A stretch of DNA of 64,000 nt, from contig UCMT01000042.1 in assembly GCA_900473795.1 (NCBI GenBank), forward strand, positions 17,116 through 81,115, read 5' to 3'. Each line of letters opens with the position of its first letter. Position 1 is the stretch's first letter. Origin of the DNA: Hyphomicrobiales bacterium. GTDB taxonomy: Bacteria; Pseudomonadota; Alphaproteobacteria; Rhizobiales; Rhizobiaceae. The notes below the pieces were generated by a model. That model saw only the letters and a program-made list of their open reading frames with translations. It searched no databases and was not told the origin of the DNA. The position numbers were made by a program, and so were the translations under genes. Shown here piece by piece: positions 43,219 through 52,749 of this stretch.

Positions 43219-43227
43219 GAGAACGCC

Positions 43228-43965
43228 ATGGCTAATCCCGCTGAACGACCGGATGCCGCATCCGAACAGGACAACGCCAAGCCGATGAACGGCCGGGTGG
43301 ATGCCATCGACATGGGTCGGATCTTCGGTTGGGCATTCGACCCGATGGCGCCGGACCAACGGCTGACCATCCGAGTGCTTCTCGATGCCAAGGTGATTGC
43401 CGAGGCGGTTGCCGATCGCAATCGTCCCGACTTGCGGCGCAACGGTATCGGCGATGGCAAGCACGCATTTGAAATCGCACTGCCCGAACCCGTCCAGTCA
43501 CGGGCGAGCGATCTCGTCGTCGTGGCGCGAAATGGAAGTGGTTCCGAGCAAGCCTTGCGCGTTCCCCAGCCAGATGAGCAAGCGGCCGAAGCTCTTATCG
43601 CCGCGCCGCTGACGAAAGTGCTCGACAAGCTCGACGTATTGATGGCAGCGCAGCGGCAGTTGCAGGTCTCACAGCGCTCAGTGCAGCGCACATCACAAGT
43701 CGATGCCGACAAGTCCGAGACCAGGACCGTCGGCCTGACCGATATCAGCGACGCCGTCGAAAGCCTCAGGGTGGATATCAGCCAACGGCTGAATGACCTC
43801 GATGTCCATCTGATGCGGCTGGATGGGGTGGTGGCAGGAATGGAGAAGCGCCTGAACACGTTGCAGAAACGTGCAAACGGCGAGTTGAAGCCCCTGCTGC
43901 TGCTGTTGTTCGTTCTTGTGGGATTTGTCGCGGGCGCTGGCCTTGCGCTGATTGCCAGGATCTGA
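43228..43965 (+). CDS. wgeE: WgeE (ExpE5), tail-anchored coiled-coil protein
   Basis: The 245-aa protein has an N-terminal module at about residues 20-90 (GRVDAIDMGRIFGWAFDP, then ADRNRPDLRRNGIGDGKHAF), a middle helical region with heptad-like repeats at about 115-205, and one membrane helix at the very end (about residues 222-243). It is not an enzyme by any motif I see. A tail anchor plus coiled coil suggests a scaffold holding the Wge transferases at the membrane. It starts 9 bases after wgeD. Confidence 0.6.
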   Translation: MANPAERPDAASEQDNAKPMNGRVDAIDMGRIFGWAFDPMAPDQRLTIRVLLDAKVIAEAVADRNRPDLRRNGIGDGKHAFEIALPEPVQSRASDLVVVARNGSGSEQALRVPQPDEQAAEALIAAPLTKVLDKLDVLMAAQRQLQVSQRSVQRTSQVDADKSETRTVGLTDISDAVESLRVDISQRLNDLDVHLMRLDGVVAGMEKRLNTLQKRANGELKPLLLLLFVLVGFVAGAGLALIARI

Positions 43966-46223
43966 TGCAGGGAGGTTACGGCGTGCTGGTTACAGAACAG
44001 TCCCCCGCGGTTACTAGCCCCACAGCGGGCAAGCATGGGGCGAGCAGGGCAATGCGCTCTGGGAGGGTTCTCGGCTGCCGCGTTGACGACACAACGTTGC
44101 TGATCATCGGCCTCGGCCGTGTCATGGCGGGCGAAGTGGTGGTCGGCGTCGACGGGGATCAGGCGGGCACGCGAAGCGCGTTTGTCTCGCAATGGCGATT
44201 GGCCGCGCCCTCGCCACGGGCCAAGCACGGCTTCGCGGCGCTCCTACCGACAGGGGCCACGGACCGGGGCATGACCACGATACGGTTCGGTGAGGATGAG
44301 ACGGGCGCAGGCTATATTTTTGCGCCCCGACTTGCCTCCGCGGAGGAAGCAGCCGCGCTCGTGACCGAGTCCGCAGGATCTCAGTCGGCGGCGGTCATTG
44401 ACCGGCTCGTGGACGTTCTGATGGTCGGCAACGTTAACCGCCGCAGACTTCTGACCATCACGGCACTTTTGCAGGCAGCCGACGCAAGTGATGGTTTCGT
44501 CGAGTTGATCGGTGAAAGCCATGACGGCACGACGTTCCTGCAGGGCTGGAGCCGCAGCATGGCGCCCGGACGCTGCCGGGTGTCCTTGGCAGGCAACGCG
44601 ACACCGGTGGTCGAGGAGTGCGGCATCGCCGTCTTTTCCCGCACGGACGCTCCCGAGAGCGCCTCGGGTTTTGTTGGTCTGCTCGAGGCCAACCAGGTTG
44701 CCCGCGCTCTCGACATTGAAGGTCTGGTCTATCGAGGGCGCGCCGGTTGGAGATATGCTGCGGTCCACCCCCGAAAGCACATCGCCGGCCCGCTGGAGAC
44801 GCCCGAACACATCCGGTCGCTCCTGCTGCGCTCACATAGCGCGCCAGAGGTGCTCCTGTCGCTCCGAGCGGCCGCTAACAGCTTTGACGGCAAAGAAACC
44901 GTCTCCAGCCTGCCGTATCCCGTCCGGATGGGAACAGATAACGCCTTTGAGACCGATGGAGGAAATCTCCTCGTCTCCGGCTGGCTTTATGACCCCGACG
45001 AGCACGTCGTAGCGGTAAGACTGCGCCGACGCGATGCTGCGGCTCGCGTCAACGAACGCTGGACGCGCCTCGATCGCCCCGATGTCACAGACAGTTTCAA
45101 CGACCAGCAGCAGCACTTGGCGCCGAGCCTGCGGAGCGAACAGCATGCGCACGGCTTCATCTCCCACGCCCAATTGCCGAGTGAGGATTCTGGTGCGCCT
45201 CTCTACTTCGAACTGACGCTGCGCGATTGTCGCCGTGCGTTTTTTCCGGTGAAACCAACGCGGGTTTCGGCCCGCTTGGCGGCATTGCGCCAGATCGGCT
45301 CCATCGATCCCGCGAACTGTGCGTTGCCGGCGATCATCGATACACAAATTGTCCCGTTCCTCAGCGAAACCGGAAGGTCGGCGCCGGTCATTGACGCAAT
45401 GCTGGATGCTGGATCCTTCGATCAGGAAAGCAGCCCGCCGATCGTCATCGGCGCCGGGGAGACCGAGGAGCACATTTCCCCGCTGCTGGCCTTGCTTGCG
45501 CTCGATCCGGAGACCCGGCGCGCGCCGATCGTGATTGTCATGCCTGCCGAGCGCTATCGCAAGCAGGCAGCCGGCCTCATTGAACTCGCGCGGTTCTATC
45601 GCCTTTCGGTTAGGCTGGTATCGGCGAAGGGAACAGCCGACTTCTACGACTTGCTTGAAGCCGGCACGCAAGCACTTTCCTGTGAAACTGTCGTGCCGCT
45701 TTCCGCCTCACTGATCCCGCACGGGGCAGGCTGGTACGGCAAGCTCGTGGCCACAACCGAGACCCTGAAAGGAAGCATCATCTCGCCCGTCCAAGCCTAC
45801 GAGGACCATTCCGTTCGCTGGGCGGGAAACTGGATCGATGACGACAACCGCGACCAACCCGTCGTGGGCCACTATACTGGATATCCGCTCAAAGCAGTTA
45901 CCGACATGACGCTGACCCGTATCGCGGCAGCCTCGCTTGAGTGCTGCGTCATGCCCCGCGACGCCCTGTTGCGCGCGGGCGGCTTTTCCGGCGGCTATCT
46001 GGGCGCGCCGGAAAAAGGCCTGGATCTCGGCCTCCGTCTTAGCCGGTCCGGCATCGACTCCTATTTGCTGCCATCGGTGCAGATGTGGGGCTGCGACGAC
46101 GCACGCGACGGGAACGGTCCGGCGATGGCGGCTCTGGTGGAGGAGATCGACCGAAAGATCTTCAAGAGCCAATGGGTGCCTGTCCTCGCGATTGAAAAGC
46201 ACCCAGAAGAGAGGCCCGCATGA
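43965..46223 (+). CDS. wgeF: WgeF (ExpE6), large protein of the galactoglucan cluster, possible degenerate GT2
   Basis: The 752-aa protein has an N-terminal region with one DG-strand module (about 30-95), a second module at about 325-405 (NLLVSGWLYDPDEHVVAV, RLDRPDVTDSF, then HGFISHAQLP), and a C-terminal 240 residues in which LLALLALDPETRRAP, LSASLIPHGAGWYGKLV and MPRDALLRAGGFSGGYLGA resemble the second half of a GT2 domain. No convincing DxD metal site is visible, so activity is doubtful. It is coupled to wgeE and overlaps wgeG. Confidence 0.6.
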   Translation: MQGGYGVLVTEQSPAVTSPTAGKHGASRAMRSGRVLGCRVDDTTLLIIGLGRVMAGEVVVGVDGDQAGTRSAFVSQWRLAAPSPRAKHGFAALLPTGATDRGMTTIRFGEDETGAGYIFAPRLASAEEAAALVTESAGSQSAAVIDRLVDVLMVGNVNRRRLLTITALLQAADASDGFVELIGESHDGTTFLQGWSRSMAPGRCRVSLAGNATPVVEECGIAVFSRTDAPESASGFVGLLEANQVARALDIEGLVYRGRAGWRYAAVHPRKHIAGPLETPEHIRSLLLRSHSAPEVLLSLRAAANSFDGKETVSSLPYPVRMGTDNAFETDGGNLLVSGWLYDPDEHVVAVRLRRRDAAARVNERWTRLDRPDVTDSFNDQQQHLAPSLRSEQHAHGFISHAQLPSEDSGAPLYFELTLRDCRRAFFPVKPTRVSARLAALRQIGSIDPANCALPAIIDTQIVPFLSETGRSAPVIDAMLDAGSFDQESSPPIVIGAGETEEHISPLLALLALDPETRRAPIVIVMPAERYRKQAAGLIELARFYRLSVRLVSAKGTADFYDLLEAGTQALSCETVVPLSASLIPHGAGWYGKLVATTETLKGSIISPVQAYEDHSVRWAGNWIDDDNRDQPVVGHYTGYPLKAVTDMTLTRIAAASLECCVMPRDALLRAGGFSGGYLGAPEKGLDLGLRLSRSGIDSYLLPSVQMWGCDDARDGNGPAMAALVEEIDRKIFKSQWVPVLAIEKHPEERPA

Positions 46224-47539
46224 ACGAGCAGCTTCGCGTCCTTGTCGTCTCGCATGCGCACCCGACAATCTCGCTCGGCGGAGCAGAAATCGCATCTCAC
46301 AACCTGCATCTTGGCCTGAAGGCATTGCCGAACGTGGAATCGGTTTACCTGGCCCGGGTCGGCCATCCAGTACCGAGGCATGCCGCGTCCGCGCTGATGA
46401 GCCTACGCCTTGCCGAAGATGAGCTACTGTTCCACACGGAAGACTACGACCACTTCTTTTTGTCCAACGGCGATACGCAGGCGATCAGTCGGGACCTGTT
46501 GCGTTTCGCGCGCGATCTCAGGCCCCATGTCGTGCATTTCCATCATGTTCTCGGAATCGGCCTCGAAGCGCTCTACGCCCTTAGAGAAGCATTTCCGCAC
46601 GCAGCCATACTCGTCACGTTCCACGAATATTTGTCGATCTGCCACAATCATGGGCAGATGGTGAAACGGCCTTCCGGCCAGCTCTGCGAAGCAGCCTCCC
46701 CCGTCGCCTGCCACGGCTGCTTTCCAGAGATCCCCGTCTCGCGCTTCTTCAAGCGGGAGTTGTTTGCGCGCGGGATGCTTGGCCTTGCCGACGCCTTCGT
46801 CTCCCCCAGCCGGTTTCTGGCGGAGCGCTATGTCAAATGGGGCATTGAAGAGGACAAGCTCCGCGTCATCGAAAACGGGATCACCGTGGAAGCAGCTGTG
46901 CCCCCACGAGAGTTGCAAGGTCCCAACCCGCGCCGCAACCGCTTTGCCTATTTCGGCCAGATGACCCCGTTCAAGGGGGTCGATGTCCTGATCGACGCTG
47001 TTTCGCGCATCCCGAAGGAGATATGGGGTGAAGACTCCTGCTTGATGATCTTCGGCGGCAACCTCGATCGACAGCCGATCGAATTCCAGGAACGGATGAA
47101 GAAGCTCATCGCCGACGCCGACCACCGGGTCCGATTCTACGGCGCTTACCAGAATACGGACATGCCACGCCTGATGCGTTCGGTCGACTGGGTAGTTCTG
47201 CCGTCCGTCTGGTGGGAAAACTCGCCCGTAGTGATCCAGGAGGCCCTGCTCCATGGCAGGCCGATGATCTGCTCTGACATCGGCGGGATGGCTGAGAAGG
47301 TGCGTGACGGAAAGGACGGCCTGCACTTCCGCGCAGGCAGCAGCCAGGATCTCGCGGACCGTATCGTCGAGGTGTTGGATGATACCCAAACCTGGGATCG
47401 ACTGCGCGTCTCCATGCGACAACCCGCCGACCACCTCGGCTGCGCGCGCGAACACCTCAAACTCTATCGCGCGCTGCTGCGACGGAAACTCGATGCCGCC
47501 ATGGCCGAGAGCCCTGTGCTTCTCTCGCACTCGCTTTAA
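46220..47539 (+). CDS. wgeG: WgeG (ExpE7), GT4 glycosyltransferase
   Basis: The 439-aa enzyme is a paralogue of WgeD: it starts with VLVVSHAHPTISLGGAEIA and has the Cys-rich SGQLCEAASPVACHGCF block. Its C-lobe has RFAYFGQMTPFKGVDVLI, SVWWENSPVVIQEAL and MICSDIGGMAEKV. It would use an activated sugar on the cytoplasmic face. It is the last gene of the rightward arm; the 236 bases after it contain no further cluster gene, so wgeH (expE8) of S. meliloti is missing at this place. Confidence 0.85.
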   Translation: MNEQLRVLVVSHAHPTISLGGAEIASHNLHLGLKALPNVESVYLARVGHPVPRHAASALMSLRLAEDELLFHTEDYDHFFLSNGDTQAISRDLLRFARDLRPHVVHFHHVLGIGLEALYALREAFPHAAILVTFHEYLSICHNHGQMVKRPSGQLCEAASPVACHGCFPEIPVSRFFKRELFARGMLGLADAFVSPSRFLAERYVKWGIEEDKLRVIENGITVEAAVPPRELQGPNPRRNRFAYFGQMTPFKGVDVLIDAVSRIPKEIWGEDSCLMIFGGNLDRQPIEFQERMKKLIADADHRVRFYGAYQNTDMPRLMRSVDWVVLPSVWWENSPVVIQEALLHGRPMICSDIGGMAEKVRDGKDGLHFRAGSSQDLADRIVEVLDDTQTWDRLRVSMRQPADHLGCAREHLKLYRALLRRKLDAAMAESPVLLSHSL

Positions 47540-47713
47540 CGACGCTCGTCTTGAGGAACGCTGAAAGGGCTTTCGACCAAGAGACACGATCAATGCAACC
47601 AAACCCTTGCCTCGCGCGCAGCATGGAACGAACGCTTCTCTCCAAACCATAGAGGATCCACCATGGAACGGCTGCGACGAAAAACAGCCTTCCCCTTAGG
47701 CCCTTACCCTTGC

Positions 47714-47757
47714 TTGACACCCCTTCTACCCCTCCATATGGTTTTTGAACCAAATGG
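47714..47757 (+). promoter_or_regulatory. Promoter with overlapping operator for the BMP-ABC operon
   Basis: TTGACA at 47714-47719 and TATGGT at 47737-47742 form a sigma-70 type promoter with 17-base spacing. Arms CCATATGGTT (47734-47743) and AACCAAATGG (47748-47757) form an inverted repeat with one mismatch that covers the -10 element and start point, a classic repressor site. The regulator is not encoded next to the operon. The start codon of the first gene is about 20 bases further on. Confidence 0.65.
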
Positions 47758-47775
47758 TAAAAAAGGGGAACGATC

Positions 47776-48762
47776 GTGACCAAAGACATACTGATTTCAC
47801 GCCGCGCCGTGATCGCATCGGGCATTGCTCTTGGCGTTTCGACGCTGGCGCCGATGGCCCGTGCCGCCGCGCCGCTCAAGGTCGCCGGCATCCATGCCTC
47901 GCCGGTCGAGAATGCCTGGAATTCCTGTCTTCATGCCGCGCTTCAGGCCGCCGCAAAGGAAGGCGTGATTGAATATGTGTTCTCCGAAGGAGTCTCGGGC
48001 ACTGACTATCCCCGCGCCATGCGCGAATATGCCGAGCAGGGTAACAAGCTGATCATTGGTGAATCCTACGCCGTCGAGAAGGAGGCGCGCCAAGTGGCTG
48101 CCGACTACCCTGATACTGCCTTCGTGCTCGGTTCGAGCGGCAACGAGGAAGGTTCCAATTTCGGCGTCTTCGGCACATGGAATCATGACGGCGCTTATCT
48201 CGCCGGTATGCTGGCCGGAAAGATGACGAAGTCGAATGTCGTCGGCTCCGTCGGCGCCATTCCGATTCCCGAGGTCAACATGCTGATCAACGCCTTCGCC
48301 GAGGGCGTGAAGGCCGTGAACCCGAATGCCAAGCACCTCGTCTCCTTCATCGGCACCTTCTTCGATCCGCCAAAGGCGCGCGAAGCCGGCCTCGCCCAGA
48401 TCGACGCTGGCGCCGACATCCTGTTCGGCGAGCGTATCGGCACGGCAGACGCCGCCAAGGAGCGCGGCATCAAGGCCGTCGGCTCGCTGATTGACTACAC
48501 CCCGCGCTATCCCGACACTGTCTTTGCCAACGCGCTCTGGGGTTTCCGTCCAATCCTCGATGCTGCTATCGCCGACGTGCAAGCCGGCAAGCCGGTCGGC
48601 AAGAACTACACGGCGTCCGGCCTGATGAAGGAAGGCGGCAGCGACATTGTCTACGTCAAGGGCGTGGCACCGGCAGACGCGGAAATGGCCATGGAGAAGG
48701 TGCGAGCCGACATCAAGTCAGGTGCTTTCGAGGTTCCGAGGAACATGGAAGAGCCGAAGTAA
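47776..48762 (+). CDS. BMP-family (nucleoside-type) ABC binding protein
   Basis: The 328-aa protein has a Tat-like signal peptide (SRRAVIASGIALGVSTLAPM, cleaved near ARA). The mature part shows BMP/PnrA features: NAWNSCLHAALQAAAKEG, GTDYPRAMREYAEQG, a FVLGSSGNE segment, and FGTWNHDGAYLAGMLAG with VGSVGAIPIPEVN. BMP proteins bind purine or pyrimidine nucleosides and relatives. It starts at GTG 47776 after AAAAGGGGAA. It leads an operon whose other genes encode two NupPQ-like permeases, one double ATPase and two hydrolases. Confidence 0.85.
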   Translation: MTKDILISRRAVIASGIALGVSTLAPMARAAAPLKVAGIHASPVENAWNSCLHAALQAAAKEGVIEYVFSEGVSGTDYPRAMREYAEQGNKLIIGESYAVEKEARQVAADYPDTAFVLGSSGNEEGSNFGVFGTWNHDGAYLAGMLAGKMTKSNVVGSVGAIPIPEVNMLINAFAEGVKAVNPNAKHLVSFIGTFFDPPKAREAGLAQIDAGADILFGERIGTADAAKERGIKAVGSLIDYTPRYPDTVFANALWGFRPILDAAIADVQAGKPVGKNYTASGLMKEGGSDIVYVKGVAPADAEMAMEKVRADIKSGAFEVPRNMEEPK

Positions 48763-48774
48763 TTCGGCTCCGTC

Positions 48775-50187
48775 ATGACCGGGGACGCCACCACGCTGGC
48801 CGAGGCTATCAAGGTCGGACGCCTGACCGCATTCGATGCGATGCAGGCTTCCCTCCACGCCGCTCATGATTTTGAGGCGCTCGGTGCGATCGTCTATCTC
48901 GATGGGGAGTTGGGCGAAAGCGCCGCGCGCGGCATGGATCGCGAACGCGATAGTGCATCCTCTATATTTCAGGAGCGCCCGTTCGCGGGCGTACCAACAC
49001 TTGCCAAGGATCTCGGCGGGCCTTTCGCCGGCCTGCCGGTCACGGCCGGTTCACGGCTGTTCAAGCGCGAGCCATCCAATACGGATTCCGATCTCGCGAA
49101 GCGGTTTCGCCATGCCGGCTTCTGTCCTTTCGGCGTAACGACGAGTCCGGAATTCGGCCTTTCGCTTGCGAGCGAGCCCGCGATTGGGCCGATTTGCCGC
49201 AATCCCCTCGATCCGTCTCGGACACCGGGGGGGTCCTCGGGCGGTGCCGCTGCTGCGGTCGCGGCCGGAATCGTCGCGATTGCGCATGCGACCGATGCCG
49301 GCGGCTCGATCCGTGTGCCGGCGGCATGCTGCGGTCTCGTGGGGTTGAAACCGGGACGCGGCGCCGTGCCGGCAGGTCCCTTTTTCGGCAACCATCTCGG
49401 CGGCATCGCAAGCGAGCTGGTCGTGGCGCGTTCGGTGCGGGATGCTGCGCGTGCTTTCGAAGCCCTTGGTGGACAAGTGCGCGGACCTTTCGCGGATAGC
49501 GCGCCGATCCGCTCCGAGGCGATGGCGCTACGGGTCGGCATACTCACGGACACGGGCGCCGCGCGGCCAACATCGGCCGAGCGAAGTGCAGCCGTCGAGG
49601 CCGCTGCCCTTTGTCTTGAGGCGCAGGGGCACACACTTATTCCGCTCGACTGGGCGGAATTCGAGGCTATGGTTGCCGCGAGCGGCGGGACGTTTGGGGC
49701 CATCGTTGCGGTCAACCTCGCGGCCCTGGTGGCGTCGTCGGGCCTCGCGCTCGAGAATGCAGAACCGCTGACGCAGGCCTTCGTGGCGCGTGGCCGCGCG
49801 ATGTCGGGCACGGCGCTCTGGGACTGCCTGAACGAGGGCGTACTGGTGAGCCGCGACCTCTGGCGAGTCTGCCAACGCGTCGATGTCATCGTGACGCCGA
49901 TGTTGGCCAGCGCGCCCGTGCCAATCGGCTCTTTCCCGACCGATCATAACGACGCCGAGCTCCATCTCGACCGCATGGCCATTTTCGCGCCGCTTGCGTC
50001 TCTCGCCAATATCTCGGGGTTTCCCGCGATCACGCTGCCGTTCGGCGCGGACGCGGCAGGCCTGCCGCTTCCGGTCCAACTGATGGCCCCGTTCGGTCAT
50101 GAACCGCTGCTTCTTGCGCTCGCAGGGCAGCTCGAGGCGGAGGACCGCTGGCAACACAGATTTCCCATCGCGGGGCTCGCAGCATGA
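48775..50187 (+). CDS. Amidase-signature hydrolase
   Basis: The 470-aa protein has the Ser-Ser-Lys triad of the amidase signature family: Lys in VPTLAKDLGG at about residue 79, the first Ser in PGGSSGGAAAAVAAG, and the nucleophile Ser in ATDAGGSIRVPAACCG. It hydrolyses an amide bond of unknown substrate. In this operon a carbamoylated or formylated breakdown product of a pyrimidine, or a formamide, is plausible. It starts 12 bases after the binding protein and overlaps the ATPase gene by four bases. Confidence 0.85.
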   Translation: MTGDATTLAEAIKVGRLTAFDAMQASLHAAHDFEALGAIVYLDGELGESAARGMDRERDSASSIFQERPFAGVPTLAKDLGGPFAGLPVTAGSRLFKREPSNTDSDLAKRFRHAGFCPFGVTTSPEFGLSLASEPAIGPICRNPLDPSRTPGGSSGGAAAAVAAGIVAIAHATDAGGSIRVPAACCGLVGLKPGRGAVPAGPFFGNHLGGIASELVVARSVRDAARAFEALGGQVRGPFADSAPIRSEAMALRVGILTDTGAARPTSAERSAAVEAAALCLEAQGHTLIPLDWAEFEAMVAASGGTFGAIVAVNLAALVASSGLALENAEPLTQAFVARGRAMSGTALWDCLNEGVLVSRDLWRVCQRVDVIVTPMLASAPVPIGSFPTDHNDAELHLDRMAIFAPLASLANISGFPAITLPFGADAAGLPLPVQLMAPFGHEPLLLALAGQLEAEDRWQHRFPIAGLAA

Positions 50188-51710
50188 CGACACCAGTTCT
50201 CGACATTATCGGCGTGAGCAAGCGCTTCGGCGACAACCTCGCAAATGACGGAATTTCCATGTCGCTCGGCAAGGGCGAGATCGTGGCGCTGCTTGGCGAG
50301 AATGGCGCGGGCAAGACAACACTGATGAGCATTCTCTTCGGCCACTATGTGCCGGACGACGGCCAAATCCGGATCGATGGCGAAGAACTGCCTCCCGGCA
50401 AACCACGCGCCGCCATCGGCGCCGGCGTCGGCATGGTGCACCAGCACTTCTCCCTAGCGTCCAATCTTACGGTCCTTGAGAATGTGATGACCGGGACCGA
50501 GCAGCTTTGGAAGCTGCGGTCGGCGACCGAGGAGGCGCGCAAGAAGCTTGTCGGCATCGCTGAGCGTTTCGGACTCAAGGTCGATCCCGATGCCCGGCTT
50601 GGCGACCTCTCCGTCGGCGAGCAGCAGCGCGTGGAAATATTGAAGGCGCTCTACAATGACGCCCGGATCCTGATCCTCGATGAACCCACCGCGGTGCTGA
50701 CCAATATCGAGGCCGAGCGGATGTTTGCGACACTCAAGGACATGGCGCGGCAGGGCCTGTCCCTGATCTTCATCTCACACAAGCTCGACGAAGTGATGGC
50801 GGCCGCCCACCGTATCGTCGTACTGCGCGGCGGAAAGGTGGTGGCCGAGCGCAAGGCGTCGGAAACCAACAAGGCGGAACTCGCAGAACTTATGGTGGGC
50901 CGCCGCGTGACGCGGCCGGTGCGCGAACCCTCGACGCCGGGCGCGGTCGTGTTGGAACTGCGCGACCTCGGCGTTCGGATCGGTGGCGTCGAGCGGCTGA
51001 AAAACGTCGGCTTCGTGCTCCGGGAGGGCGAGGTGCTGGGCATCATCGGTGTGTCCGGCAATGGCCAGGCGCCGCTCGCCCGCGTGCTTTCAGGCACGCT
51101 CGCGCGCACATCGGGCGAACTCCTGCTCTATGGCGAGGCCGTGGGGAATCTCAGTGTCGGCGATGTGGTCGACGCTGGTATCGGTCGCATTCCCGAAGAC
51201 CGCAATGGCGAAGGCGCGATCGGGGAAATGTCGATCTGGGAAAATGCAGTGCTCGAACGGCTACCGGCTTACTCACGCAACGGTCTCGTCGATCGCAAGG
51301 CCGGGATGGCCTTCGCCAAGTCCATCATCGATGCTTTCGACGTGCGCGGCGGGACGCCCGCGAGCGGCACTCGGCTTCTTTCGGGCGGCAACATGCAGAA
51401 ACTCATTCTTGGCCGCAACCTGTCGCACAGGCCGCGCATCCTGATCGCTGCGCAACCTGCACGCGGGCTCGACGAGGGAGCAGTCGCCGCCGTCCACGCC
51501 CGGATTCTCGAGGCGCGCAAGGCGGGCACAGCGGTGCTGTTGATCTCAGAGGATCTCGACGAGGTTATCTCACTAGCCGACCGAATCCAGGCGATCGTGG
51601 GGGGCAGGCTCTCGCCGCCCGTAAACGCTGAGGAGGCCGACGCGCGGCTGCTTGGACTTATGATGTCTGGCGACTGGAGCCACATCGCGGAGGCAGCCCA
51701 TGCGCCTTGA
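50184..51710 (+). CDS. Double-domain ABC ATPase, nucleoside (NupO) type
   Basis: The 508-aa protein has two ATPase halves. The first has Walker A GENGAGKTTL, signature LSVGEQQRVEI and Walker B ILILDEPTAVLT. The second has a degenerate Walker A (GVSGNGQAPLA), signature LSGGNMQKLILGRN and RILIAAQPARGLD, where the usual Glu of Walker B is replaced by Gln. This asymmetry is normal for the RbsA/NupO group. It pairs with the two permeases that follow. It overlaps the next gene by 11 bases. Confidence 0.88.
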   Translation: MTTPVLDIIGVSKRFGDNLANDGISMSLGKGEIVALLGENGAGKTTLMSILFGHYVPDDGQIRIDGEELPPGKPRAAIGAGVGMVHQHFSLASNLTVLENVMTGTEQLWKLRSATEEARKKLVGIAERFGLKVDPDARLGDLSVGEQQRVEILKALYNDARILILDEPTAVLTNIEAERMFATLKDMARQGLSLIFISHKLDEVMAAAHRIVVLRGGKVVAERKASETNKAELAELMVGRRVTRPVREPSTPGAVVLELRDLGVRIGGVERLKNVGFVLREGEVLGIIGVSGNGQAPLARVLSGTLARTSGELLLYGEAVGNLSVGDVVDAGIGRIPEDRNGEGAIGEMSIWENAVLERLPAYSRNGLVDRKAGMAFAKSIIDAFDVRGGTPASGTRLLSGGNMQKLILGRNLSHRPRILIAAQPARGLDEGAVAAVHARILEARKAGTAVLLISEDLDEVISLADRIQAIVGGRLSPPVNAEEADARLLGLMMSGDWSHIAEAAHAP

Positions 51711-52749
51711 ACGCCGCGAACACCGTCCGCTGCTGCTGCTGATCGGCGCGCCGGTCGCGGCGATCGTCGCAGCACTCGTCCTCTCAGGCATCCTGATCGC
51801 CATTGCAGGCGCCCCTGTGTTTGAAGCCTACAGACGCATCCTGATCGGTGCCTTCGGCTCCCGGCTTTCGGCGACCGAGACATTGACCAGGGCCACACCG
51901 TTGATCCTGACAGGACTCGCGGCCGCCGTCGCCTTCCGTGCGCGACTCTGGAATATCGGCGCCGAGGGACAGTTTTATCTCGGCGCGATCGCGGTCGCCG
52001 CGTTCGGTTCCAAGCTGCTCGCAGACCTGCCGGGGCCGATCCTGATTCCGTTGCTGCTGATCATCGGCGCGACCGCGGGCATGATGCTGATCCTCCTGCC
52101 GCTCTGGCTGAGATTGCGCTTCTCGGTCGACGAGGTCGTGACCAGCCTGCTCATGAACTTCATCGCCGTTCTCTTCGTCTCGATGCTCATCGATGGCGTG
52201 CTAAAGGATCCTCTCGCCTTTGGCTGGCCACAGTCCCAGCCGGTGGCCGATCATGCAACGTTGCCGAAGCTCATCGCGCGCTCGCGGCTTCATATCGGCC
52301 TCGCGATTGCGATCGTTTTGGCTGTGGTGGTTTACCTCATCCAGTCGCGTACCGTGTTCGGCATGCAGTCGCGCGCGGCGGGGCTCAATCCGCAAGGGGC
52401 ATTCTTCGCGGGCGTGCCGCTCGGGCGCACGCTGGTCAAGGTTGCTTGTCTCTCCGGTGGGCTTGCGGGCCTGGCCGGCGCGATCGAAGTCATGGGGGTC
52501 AAGGGGTATGTCACGACCGACCTGTCGCCCGGCTTCGGCTATGCCGGCATCGTCGTCGCCATGCTCGCCAATCTCAATCCGATTGGCGTCGTCTTTGCGG
52601 CCCTGTTCACCGCCATCATGTTCGTGGGGGCCGATGGCATGAGTCGCAGTCTCGGAATCCCGACCTACATCGCCGACGTCACCGTGGCGCTGTCGCTGCT
52701 CACGATGCTGGTCGCTCTCTTCTTCACCCAGTATAGGATCCGCCGATGA
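51700..52749 (+). CDS. Nucleoside-type ABC permease, NupP-like
   Basis: The 349-aa permease has a leading helix at about residues 10-35 and seven or more further helices, with the AVAFRARLWNIGAEGQFYLGA block, EVVTSLLMNFIAVL and GLNPQGAFFAGV of the BPD_transp_2 family. This larger partner is normal for BMP importers. It overlaps the following permease by four bases. Confidence 0.85.
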   Translation: MRLERREHRPLLLLIGAPVAAIVAALVLSGILIAIAGAPVFEAYRRILIGAFGSRLSATETLTRATPLILTGLAAAVAFRARLWNIGAEGQFYLGAIAVAAFGSKLLADLPGPILIPLLLIIGATAGMMLILLPLWLRLRFSVDEVVTSLLMNFIAVLFVSMLIDGVLKDPLAFGWPQSQPVADHATLPKLIARSRLHIGLAIAIVLAVVVYLIQSRTVFGMQSRAAGLNPQGAFFAGVPLGRTLVKVACLSGGLAGLAGAIEVMGVKGYVTTDLSPGFGYAGIVVAMLANLNPIGVVFAALFTAIMFVGADGMSRSLGIPTYIADVTVALSLLTMLVALFFTQYRIRR

